In this document: piece after piece, positions 1 to 5,661 of the stretch | Layout of the letters: each line of letters opens with the position of its first letter | Position numbering within the stretch: position 1 is the first letter of the stretch | Assembly: GCA_031268245.1 (NCBI GenBank) | Contig: JAIRXN010000055.1 | Coordinates: 1 to 20,662, forward strand | Direction of reading: 5' to 3' | Source of the DNA: Treponema sp. | GTDB lineage: Bacteria > Spirochaetota > Spirochaetia > Treponematales > Breznakiellaceae | Length of the DNA: 20,662 nucleotides | The notes under the pieces: model-generated | Database searches by the model: none | Told to the model about the DNA's origin: nothing | The model's input: only the letters and a program-made list of their open reading frames with translations | Position numbers and translations under genes: made by a program

Positions 1-153
1 CGTTCAGGCCCGGAGCATGAGCGTTTCTTCTGGATGGAGGTAAGCGTACAGGGAAAAGTTTTTGGTCCCGGCATGGGGCGGAACAAGAAGAGCGCCGAGC
101 AGGAGGCCGCCAGGATGGCATTTGAAGCGCTGGGCAACGAAAGTCCCGCTTAG
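1..153 (+). CDS. rnc: Ribonuclease III, C-terminal dsRNA-binding domain (partial)
   Basis: The window opens inside a gene in frame 1 that ends with TAG at 151-153; 50 residues are visible. They read as the second half of a double-stranded-RNA-binding domain: an aromatic/hydrophobic strand (FFWMEVSVQGKVFGPGMG), then the basic loop and start of helix 2 (GRNKKSAEQEAARMAFEAL). The KKSAEQEAA stretch contacts dsRNA in RNase III. RNase III cleaves dsRNA in rRNA precursors and some mRNAs in the cytoplasm. The nuclease domain lies outside the window, so another protein ending in a dsRBD cannot be formally excluded, but in bacteria rnc is by far the likeliest. It converges with cca, leaving 46 bp between stops. 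Confidence 0.85.
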   Translation, partial: RSGPEHERFFWMEVSVQGKVFGPGMGRNKKSAEQEAARMAFEALGNESPA

Positions 154-164
154 CCTTTATTCGC

Positions 165-192
165 AGCGGGGTCTACTACCCAGGAACCCGCT
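165..192. terminator. Possible weak hairpin between convergent rnc and cca
   Basis: AGCGGG (165-170) pairs with CCCGCT (187-192) in the 46-bp gap between two converging stop codons. The stem is only 6 bp with a 16-nt loop and no T-run follows on either strand. The position suits a two-way terminator, but the structure alone is weak. Confidence 0.22.
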
Positions 193-199
193 CGCCGGC

Positions 200-1600
200 T
201 CACGGGGGAGCTTCAGGGCGAGGAGGTTCATAACGCCGGTTGATTTTTAGGGCAATGTCCAGCAGAGTTTCCCGGACGTTACACTCAGGATCGTCCAGAA
301 CCGTTTCCAAAAGTTCATTGAGTATGATGCCCATATACTTGCCTGCGGGGATTCCCGCTTCCATAAGATCCTTTCCGTTTATCGCCAGATCTTTCAGGCT
401 GAAGGCCCGGCCCGCGGCCAGAACCGCGTCTACCCGGCTTAGCAGGGGAGAGAGGGCCGTTGCGGGCGCCGCAATTCCGGTCATGCCGAAACTGTCGGCC
501 ATCCTGAGTCTGAAAAGGTCTTCCAGGTATGTTTCTCCCGCCCGGACGATGAAACGCCGTACCGCCGCATCTGTCCATGTATCGTCATAGTGGAACATGT
601 GCTCCGCTACAAGGCGGGCCGTTTCTTCGATTATCATGTTGGGGTAGCGGAGACGGGTCAAAATCTTTTCCGTAAGCCGGGCGGATTCTTCTTCGTGGCG
701 GTAAAACGTCCACACTCCGTCCTCTCCCATGTTACGGGTAAGGGGCTTGCCAAGATCGTGGAACAACGCGGCAAGGCGTACCCGGCGGGGGAAGCCGTTT
801 GCGGCTGCGTAATCCAGAGCCAGGAGGCTGTGATCCAGAACATCGAAGCGGTGATAGCCCTTCTGTTCAATGCCCCGGCAGCCCGCCAGTTCAGGGAGGA
901 TCAGTTCCAGAAGGCCGGTTTTTTCCATCAGTAAAAACGAGACGGAAGGCTTTCCGCCATGCATGACAGTCTTGTCAAGTTCATCCCTGATCCGCTCCAT
1001 GGCTACCGCGGAACAGGTTGCAAGAGCCCCGGGAATCGCCGCCAGGCTTGCCTCATCAATGCTGAAGCCAAGCTGCGAGGCAAAACGGATCGCCCTGAGG
1101 GGACGGAGGCCGTCTTCGCCGAAACGTTCCGCCGGGTTCCCCACGCAGCGGATAAGCCGGGCCCTGATGTCCCCTTTCCCGCCGAAGGGATCGACGATTT
1201 CCCCTTCGGGAAGCTTCAGGGCAATGGCGTTCATGGTAAAATCCCGGCGGGAGAGATCTTCCTCGATGCCGGGGACGAATTCTACCTTTTCAGGATGCCT
1301 GCCGTCCCGGTAATCCGATTCCGTGCGAAACGTGGTAACTTCAATCTCTTCTCCCTTAAAAAAAACGGTTACTGTCCCGTGTTTTATGCCTGTCGGAATC
1401 ACCCTGCAGCGCGGCTTCCTGTTCCGGAACATGGCGATCACTTCCTCAGGCTTTGCGTCCGTTGCAAGATCCCAGTCCCGGGCCTTCTCTCCCAGGAAAA
1501 GATCCCGCACGGCCCCTCCCACAAGATACGCCTGTTTCCCTGAGCCGGTAAAGACAGCGGCAAAATCCCGGAGCCGGGGATGTATATCGATCCTTTTCAT
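200..1600 (-). CDS. cca: CCA-adding tRNA nucleotidyltransferase / poly(A) polymerase family with HD domain
   Basis: Adds or repairs the 3' CCA of tRNA using CTP and ATP; the same class II family also includes bacterial poly(A) polymerase. The 466-residue protein shows the class II head in order: GG at 28-29 in LVGGAVRD, the metal-binding DWD at 42-44, the RRDFTMNAIA motif at 118-127, the nucleotide-selecting EDGLR at 162-166, and ERIRDEL at 202-208. A C-terminal HD phosphohydrolase-like domain carries HDLGKP with H281-D282. Length fits HD-containing bacterial CCA enzymes (about 400-480). The start is the ATG at 1600; no Shine-Dalgarno precedes it, and a -10-like TATAGT lies only a few bases upstream, so the mRNA may be leaderless. 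It diverges from the thiamine pyrophosphokinase gene. CCA addition versus poly(A) activity cannot be settled by motif reading; CCA addition is preferred because it is essential. Confidence 0.9.
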   Translation of the reverse strand: MKRIDIHPRLRDFAAVFTGSGKQAYLVGGAVRDLFLGEKARDWDLATDAKPEEVIAMFRNRKPRCRVIPTGIKHGTVTVFFKGEEIEVTTFRTESDYRDGRHPEKVEFVPGIEEDLSRRDFTMNAIALKLPEGEIVDPFGGKGDIRARLIRCVGNPAERFGEDGLRPLRAIRFASQLGFSIDEASLAAIPGALATCSAVAMERIRDELDKTVMHGGKPSVSFLLMEKTGLLELILPELAGCRGIEQKGYHRFDVLDHSLLALDYAAANGFPRRVRLAALFHDLGKPLTRNMGEDGVWTFYRHEEESARLTEKILTRLRYPNMIIEETARLVAEHMFHYDDTWTDAAVRRFIVRAGETYLEDLFRLRMADSFGMTGIAAPATALSPLLSRVDAVLAAGRAFSLKDLAINGKDLMEAGIPAGKYMGIILNELLETVLDDPECNVRETLLDIALKINRRYEPPRPEAPP

Positions 1601-1623
1601 TGTGATTACTATACTATACTTGT
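1601..1623. promoter_or_regulatory. Compact bidirectional promoter, overlapping -10 elements
   Basis: Only 23 bp separate the start codons of cca and the thiamine pyrophosphokinase gene. The gap holds ACTATACTATACT (1608-1620). On + it gives TATACT at 1610-1615 and again at 1615-1620; on - it gives TATAGT at 1613-1608 and 1618-1613. Neither gene has a Shine-Dalgarno. A start about 7 nt past either -10 would fall on or next to each ATG, which predicts leaderless transcripts both ways. The -35 boxes would lie inside the opposite gene and are poor. Confidence 0.5.
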
Positions 1624-2364
1624 ATGAAGACGGTAAGAATTCTGGGCCTGGCCTTTATCGGGGCCGAAGGCCCGGAAGAGAGAACGGTACAGAAGCTTCT
1701 CGAAGAGACGGAGCGCCGCTCGGAAAGGCTGATCATTGCGGCGGCTGATTCCGGTCTTGAGACGGCCGAAAGGGCGGGTATCAGGCCCTGCTGGATCGTG
1801 GGAGACATGGATTCCCTTTCCGATCCGGGTTGTCTTGATGCGTATCCGCAAGACCGGGTACTCCGTTACGGGGAAGACAAGGATTATACCGATACGGAAC
1901 TGGCCCTCTCCCTCCTCTGGGAACAGGGCGCCGGGGAAGTCTGGCTGGCAGGCGGCGGAGGGGGCCGTATGGATCATCTCCTTGCCATCCGGGCTCTTTT
2001 TGAACGGGAGCGGTGTCCTGCCCGCTGGATTACTGCCGGGGAGGATATGTTTTGCATCAATGAGGGACAGAGTTTGTCCAGAACTCTTCCTCCGGGAAGC
2101 CTGGTATCGGTTTTTCCCCTGGGTGAAGGCCCCTGGCGGGCGCTTAGCCGGAATTTGAAGTGGCCTCTGGATCGGCTAAGCTGGAACCGGGGTTTTTTCG
2201 GCGTGAGCAACCGGGCGGAAAGGCAAGCCGCCGAAGACGGCATCGCGCAAGCGCCTTCCCTGCGTTCGCGGCCCGAAGGGGCACATGAGCTAAGTATCGG
2301 GATTCACGCGGAGCAGGGACGTTTTTTGGCAATATTGCCGCCGGAGAGTGAAGGTGAAGACTAA
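1624..2364 (+). CDS. thiN: Thiamine pyrophosphokinase
   Basis: Transfers pyrophosphate from ATP to thiamine to make thiamine diphosphate, a cofactor for example of transketolase. Family motifs are seen in order: AAADSG (40-44), VGDMDS (59-64), KDYTDTELAL (86-95), a glycine-rich GGGGGRMDHLLA (110-121), and FFGVSNR (191-197) before a C-terminal beta strand. At 246 residues it is longer than usual (about 210-220). The excess lies mostly in one stretch, about 199-221, between the SN motif and the final strand; it contains SRPEGAH (215-221), which recurs in MtaB in this window. There is no Shine-Dalgarno before the ATG. A 37-bp hairpin repeat follows 19 bp after the stop. The symbol thiN is used for bacterial versions of this family; some databases use tpk. 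Confidence 0.85.
   Translation: MKTVRILGLAFIGAEGPEERTVQKLLEETERRSERLIIAAADSGLETAERAGIRPCWIVGDMDSLSDPGCLDAYPQDRVLRYGEDKDYTDTELALSLLWEQGAGEVWLAGGGGGRMDHLLAIRALFERERCPARWITAGEDMFCINEGQSLSRTLPPGSLVSVFPLGEGPWRALSRNLKWPLDRLSWNRGFFGVSNRAERQAAEDGIAQAPSLRSRPEGAHELSIGIHAEQGRFLAILPPESEGED
2266..2286 (+). repeat. In-frame short repeat encoding SRPEGAH, copy 1
   Basis: Codons 215-221 of the thiamine pyrophosphokinase encode SRPEGAH. The 21 bases differ from those at 19148-19168 in mtaB at only a few positions and share CGGCCCGAAGG without change. The copy sits inside an apparent insertion relative to the family. Just upstream, GCGCCTTC (2250-2257) can pair with GAAGGGGC (2275-2282) except at one position, so the insert may fold as a hairpin. 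Confidence 0.45.
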
Positions 2365-2383
2365 CTATGGCCGCAGAATATGC

Positions 2384-2420
2384 GAGCTTGTTCCAAAACT
2401 TCAGGTTTTGAAACAGCCTC
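2384..2420. repeat. 37-bp hairpin repeat, copy A
   Basis: Imperfect inverted repeat: left arm GAGCTTGTTCCAAAAC, loop TTCAG, right arm GTTTTGAAACAGCCTC. It has the same length and layout as the element at 4225-4261 and lies between the thiamine pyrophosphokinase stop and the next gene. No T-run follows, so it is not a standard intrinsic terminator. Confidence 0.8.
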
Positions 2421-2453
2421 ATGTATTATAATTTATCTTAAGTGAGGAAAATA

Positions 2454-2840
2454 ATGAACGATCTTGAAAAAAATGAATCCTATACACCGGCAAAGAAGCT
2501 TGAAAAGTACGGGGTGAACGCCGTAGCGGGCATCGCCGCCGGTGTCCTCCTCCTTGCCGCGACGGCCCTGGGCGCAAGGTTCCCCATTGTGGGACTGGTT
2601 CTGGGAGCGGTCTCCGCATTTTTTGGCGCCGGCGCTCTTTTTTCCAAAGATCCGGATGACAAAAAGCCCGGCGCCGTCCTTGCCGCCGCAGGCGCCTGTC
2701 TTATTCTCTCCCGTGTGGGCCTCCCCCTGATCCGGCCTCTGGCTTCCACCCTCCTCAGCATAGGCTCCCTGGGCCTTTTGGCAATGGGAATCCTCAACGG
2801 CATCAGATTCCTCAAAGGTCTCAATAAAAACAGGTCTTGA
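2454..2840 (+). CDS. Small hypothetical membrane protein
   Basis: I do not recognise a family. The 128-residue protein has a charged N-terminus (NDLEKNESYTPAKKLEKYG) followed by four hydrophobic stretches, at about 17-36, 37-58, 65-85 and 90-113, joined by a short charged loop SKDPDDKKPG. It ends in basic LKGLNKNRS. This suggests a four-helix inner-membrane protein rich in Ala, Gly and Leu. The ATG at 2454 is preferred to the in-frame GTG at 2442 because GAGG (2444-2447) is well spaced before it. TATAAT at 2427-2432 could be a -10 box, without a good -35. The stop overlaps the TTG start of miaB by 4 bp, so the two are probably translationally coupled. Confidence 0.72.
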   Translation: MNDLEKNESYTPAKKLEKYGVNAVAGIAAGVLLLAATALGARFPIVGLVLGAVSAFFGAGALFSKDPDDKKPGAVLAAAGACLILSRVGLPLIRPLASTLLSIGSLGLLAMGILNGIRFLKGLNKNRS

Positions 2841-4216
2841 AACCGGTGTTTTTTTTCTTTGAAACCCACGGATGTCAGATGAACATTGCCGAATCGGCCG
2901 CCCTGGCCCTGGCCGCCCGGGAAGAGGGCTGGGAAGCGGCGGCCGACAGCTTCGCGGCGGATTTGGTTCTGATCAATACCTGTTCGGTCCGCAGGACAGC
3001 GGAAACCCGTCTCTACGGACGCCTGGCTCATTATGCGGCCGAAAAGAAGCGGCGTCAGGCTGAAGGCCGCTCCTTTGCCCTCGTAGTGGCAGGCTGTATG
3101 GCGGAACGGCTCGGGGAAGAGCTGAAACGGGAAGTCCCCGCGGTTGATTATGTGATGGGGACTCAGGCCCGTTCCCGTTTTCCCCTCATCCTGAAAGCGG
3201 TGGAGGAAACTCTTCAAAACGGTACTCCCGGTGTATTTCCCTCCCTCGATAAGCCCGATGAAAAACCGGTTTTTTCCTTTTCGGCATCCCATCTGGCGGA
3301 AGGCCCCTCTCCGGTCCGCAGCTTTGTTCCCATTATGCACGGCTGTAATAACTTCTGTTCCTACTGTATTGTGCCCTATGTCCGGGGCAGGGAAATTTCC
3401 CGTAATCCGGCCCTGATTCTTGAAGAAATACGGCTTCTCTCGGAAAAGGGGATACGGGAGATCACTCTTCTGGGACAAAATGTGAATTCGTATCTTTCCG
3501 AAGGAGGGGAAAGGCTGGAATTTTCCGATCTGCTTGAACTTACGGCAGGGGCAATTGAAGGGACTCCCATTAAACGACTGCGGTTTTTGTCCAGCCACCC
3601 CAAAGACTTTTCGGAAAAGACAATTAAGGTGATGGCGGAACACCCATGTTTCTGCCGGCATCTCCATTTACCTGTCCAGCATGGTTCCGACAGGATTCTG
3701 GCGGCCATGAACCGGCAGTATACCCGGGAAGCCTACCTCGATCTGGTGAAGCGCCTGCGGGCCGCCATGCCGGACTTGAGCCTTTCCACCGATATACTGG
3801 TCGGTTTTCCCGGAGAAACCGGGGAGGATCTTGAAGAGACCCTTGCCCTCATGGAGGAGGTAAAATTCGTCTATGCATACACATACCACTACAATCCACG
3901 GGAGGGAACTAGGGCCTATGATTTTTCGGGCCGGGTCGAAGAAAAAATCAAGCGGGAGAGACTTTCCCGTGTCATGGCTCTGCAGAAAATCCATACGGCC
4001 TCCCTGCTGAAAAAACGCATCGGCAGACGGGAGAGGGTGCTAATCGAAGAGATTTCCCGTAAAAATGCCGATGAAGTATTAGGACGTACCGAACGGGATG
4101 AAATGGTAGTTTTTCCGGGAAATGCGTCCATGATAGGTTCTTTTGCCGAATTAAACCTTGCCGCTCTGCGGGGGAACACATTTTTTGGAAAGGATCTTTG
4201 CCTTGAGGTATCCTGA
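2837..4216 (+). CDS. miaB: tRNA-2-methylthio-N6-dimethylallyladenosine synthase (MiaB)
   Basis: Radical-SAM methylthiotransferase that adds a methylthio group to i6A37 of tRNAs reading UNN codons. The 459 residues show the three domains in order: an N-terminal MTTase domain with its cluster cysteines C13 (ETHGCQMN), C49 (INTCSVR) and C87 (VAGCMAE); the radical-SAM motif CxxxCxxC at C170, C174 and C177 (HGCNNFCSYCIVPYVRG); the GQNVNSY signature typical of MiaB; and a C-terminal TRAM RNA-binding domain after about 395. The start is TTG at 2837, overlapping the upstream stop. The first in-frame ATG would remove C13 of the cluster, so it cannot be the true start. A 37-bp hairpin repeat follows 8 bp after the stop. 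The GCQMN and GQNVNSY motifs separate it from the RimO and MtaB branches. Confidence 0.94.
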   Translation: MKPVFFFFETHGCQMNIAESAALALAAREEGWEAAADSFAADLVLINTCSVRRTAETRLYGRLAHYAAEKKRRQAEGRSFALVVAGCMAERLGEELKREVPAVDYVMGTQARSRFPLILKAVEETLQNGTPGVFPSLDKPDEKPVFSFSASHLAEGPSPVRSFVPIMHGCNNFCSYCIVPYVRGREISRNPALILEEIRLLSEKGIREITLLGQNVNSYLSEGGERLEFSDLLELTAGAIEGTPIKRLRFLSSHPKDFSEKTIKVMAEHPCFCRHLHLPVQHGSDRILAAMNRQYTREAYLDLVKRLRAAMPDLSLSTDILVGFPGETGEDLEETLALMEEVKFVYAYTYHYNPREGTRAYDFSGRVEEKIKRERLSRVMALQKIHTASLLKKRIGRRERVLIEEISRKNADEVLGRTERDEMVVFPGNASMIGSFAELNLAALRGNTFFGKDLCLEVS

Positions 4217-4224
4217 TGATACTT

Positions 4225-4261
4225 GAGGCTGTTCCAAAACTTCAGTTTTTGGAACAAGCTC
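4225..4261. repeat. 37-bp hairpin repeat, copy B
   Basis: Left arm GAGGCTGTTCCAAAAC, loop TTCAG, right arm TTTTTGGAACAAGCTC. Same length as copy A (2384-2420). The outer arm ends are exchanged between the two copies: copy A begins GAGCTTG and ends CAGCCTC, while copy B begins GAGGCTG and ends CAAGCTC. It lies between the miaB stop and the Shine-Dalgarno of the next gene. Confidence 0.82.
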
Positions 4262-4284
4262 ACTTCTTTATTAGAGGAGAATTT

Positions 4285-4602
4285 ATGCCCTGGCGTTTGA
4301 TTGGTTTTATCCTTATTTTTGCGGTTTTTCTGGTCTTCATTGCCTTTAATCTCCAGAACAACTGCGACATCAATCTGATCTTCCGGGTATTTCCGGAGGT
4401 GCCTGTCTACCTTACCGCTTTTTCTTCATTCATTTTGGGAATGTTCTGCGCGATCCCTTTCATTCTGGGCATCAGAAAAAAGAAGAGCGGAAAGGAATTC
4501 GCAGCCAACGGGAAACCCAAAAAGAAATTTCCCTGGTCGAAGACCGCGGAGAAAGAGGAAGAACCCCTTTCCCGGACCGAAGGGCCCAACGGAACCGGCT
4601 GA
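4285..4602 (+). CDS. LapA-domain (DUF1049-like) small membrane protein
   Basis: The 105-residue protein has two transmembrane segments, about 5-24 (LIGFILIFAVFLVFIAFNLQ) and 42-62 (LTAFSSFILGMFCAIPFIL), joined by a short loop with NNCDINLIF. A lysine-rich cytoplasmic tail (GIRKKKSGKEF, PKKKFPW) follows. The order helix, NLQNN..INLIF loop, helix, basic tail matches LapA-domain proteins; in enterobacteria LapA/LapB act in envelope homeostasis. No such role is shown here, and treponemes generally lack LPS. AGAGGAGA (4273-4280) is a strong ribosome site for the ATG at 4285; a longer reading from 4216 would translate the hairpin repeat and is rejected. The stop lies 5 bp before the next ATG. Confidence 0.7.
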   Translation: MPWRLIGFILIFAVFLVFIAFNLQNNCDINLIFRVFPEVPVYLTAFSSFILGMFCAIPFILGIRKKKSGKEFAANGKPKKKFPWSKTAEKEEEPLSRTEGPNGTG

Positions 4603-4607
4603 AGGCC

Positions 4608-5558
4608 ATGATTAGGCTCTCTTTTCCCGCATTTCTGTTTTTACTTCTTCTTTTTTCCGGTTTTCCCCTCCGGGCCCAGGAAGGCGGTGTACCGCTGGGA
4701 GCAGAAATTCAAAGAATCGAGAAAAATCTGAAATCCGGCGCTTTTTCCCCGGCGGAAAAACATCAGGCCCTGGTTAAGCTTGCCCGCTTGCAGGAACTTT
4801 CCGGAAACCTGGAATCGGCGGCAAAGACCTGGGGCGAAGCTGCCGTCGCGGAACAGGGCGGACAGGATGAAAAATCCCTGCTCCGTAAAGCCCGCTGCCT
4901 GGCTGCCATGGGCGACTGGGAGGGGGCCTCCGCTCTCGTATCGCAGGGCGGCGGGGATCCTGAGGCCCGGTATCTGGAAGCCCAGATTGAAGCCTTCCGT
5001 TCTTCCGATACCTCCGCTCTTCTTGCCCTGCTGGATTATCCCGGTTTTGCCGAAATAAGACCTCTTATTTATTTTTCACTCTGGAAAATTACAGGAAATG
5101 GAAGCTGGTCCTCCCGGCTCTACTCCGAATACCCGGAAAGTCCCGAAGGGCGTATAGCCGCGGGCGAAAGGGCGGATCAGGGAAGCGGAGGCGCCGGCGC
5201 AAAAGCGGACAAAAACCCGGCAGTGTATATCAAGCCGAGCCCGCTTTGGCTTCTCATACCGGGCCGTGATTCATTCAGCCTTGAACCGGTTCCTTCAGCC
5301 TCTACGGCGCAAAACGCCCGGACCGTGTCCCCGGCGGCCGGGAGGGAAACCCTGCTCCAGACCGGGCTCTTCGGCAGGGAGGCAAACGCCCGTTCCCAGG
5401 CGGCCCGGCTTGCCGAAAAGGGTTTTGCCGCAGAATTGAGCCGGAGAACCGTGAACGGAAACGAATACTGGGCTGTACTGGTAAAAGCCGGGCAGGACAC
5501 AAACCGCATGATACTCAGCCTCAGGGACGCAGGCTTTGAATCCTTCCCGGTGGAATAA
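4608..5558 (+). CDS. Exported protein with N-terminal helical repeats and C-terminal SPOR-like domain
   Basis: A signal peptide is clear: MIRLSF, hydrophobic LFLLLLFSGF, and a probable cut near LRAQ-EGG (about 23/24). Residues about 30-190 look like TPR-type helical pairs (KHQALVKLARLQELSGNLESAAKTWGEAA; LLRKARCLAAMGDWEGASALV). A low-complexity Gly/Ala/Lys linker follows (about 190-205). Residues about 247-313 read like a SPOR domain: LQTGLFGREANARSQAARLAEKGF, then a strand with EYWAVLVKAG and a last helix. SPOR domains bind denuded peptidoglycan, often at division sites. The gene likely shares an operon with the LapA-like gene (5-bp gap, GAAGG before the ATG). It converges on the pallilysin-like gene with 103 bp between stops. 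The SPOR call rests on pattern, not a profile hit. Confidence 0.65.
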   Translation: MIRLSFPAFLFLLLLFSGFPLRAQEGGVPLGAEIQRIEKNLKSGAFSPAEKHQALVKLARLQELSGNLESAAKTWGEAAVAEQGGQDEKSLLRKARCLAAMGDWEGASALVSQGGGDPEARYLEAQIEAFRSSDTSALLALLDYPGFAEIRPLIYFSLWKITGNGSWSSRLYSEYPESPEGRIAAGERADQGSGGAGAKADKNPAVYIKPSPLWLLIPGRDSFSLEPVPSASTAQNARTVSPAAGRETLLQTGLFGREANARSQAARLAEKGFAAELSRRTVNGNEYWAVLVKAGQDTNRMILSLRDAGFESFPVE

Positions 5559-5574
5559 AACCGGTGCTAATCGG

Positions 5575-5591
5575 GGTTTTGGAACAAGCTC
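5575..5591. repeat. Half copy of the hairpin repeat
   Basis: GGTTTTGGAACAAGCTC matches the right arm of copy B (4225-4261), but the left arm is missing. Instead AAAACC (5557-5562), starting at the SPOR gene stop, can pair with GGTTTT (5575-5580). It looks like a decayed or solo arm. Confidence 0.5.
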
Positions 5592-5627
5592 AATCATCAG
5601 CTTTAATGTAGATGTTTTTAAGCGGAT

Positions 5628-5657
5628 GTTGTTCAATAACTGAAGTTATTGAACAAC
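5628..5657. terminator. Perfect 13-bp hairpin between convergent genes; divergent member of the repeat family
   Basis: GTTGTTCAATAAC (5628-5640), loop TGAA (5641-5644), GTTATTGAACAAC (5645-5657): a perfect stem four bases past the stop of the minus-strand gene. On the minus strand the loop reads TTCA, as in copies A and B, and the stem begins GTTGTTC as theirs begin (C/G)TGTTCC. Stem bases differ from those copies but stay fully paired. Position between two converging genes fits a two-way terminator, though no T-run follows directly. Confidence 0.6.
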
Positions 5658-5661
5658 TCTA

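Noticed and set aside
2442..2453. GTG start at 2442 for the small membrane protein
   Set aside because: GAGG at 2444-2447 overlaps this start and is correctly spaced for the ATG at 2454.
2480..3667. 395-codon open frame on the minus strand opposite miaB
   Set aside because: Shadow frame; it would cover both the small membrane protein and miaB, both supported by ribosome sites or motifs.
4216..4602. Longer start for the LapA-like protein at 4216
   Set aside because: The added residues are a translation of the hairpin repeat, and the strong AGAGGAGA site supports 4285.
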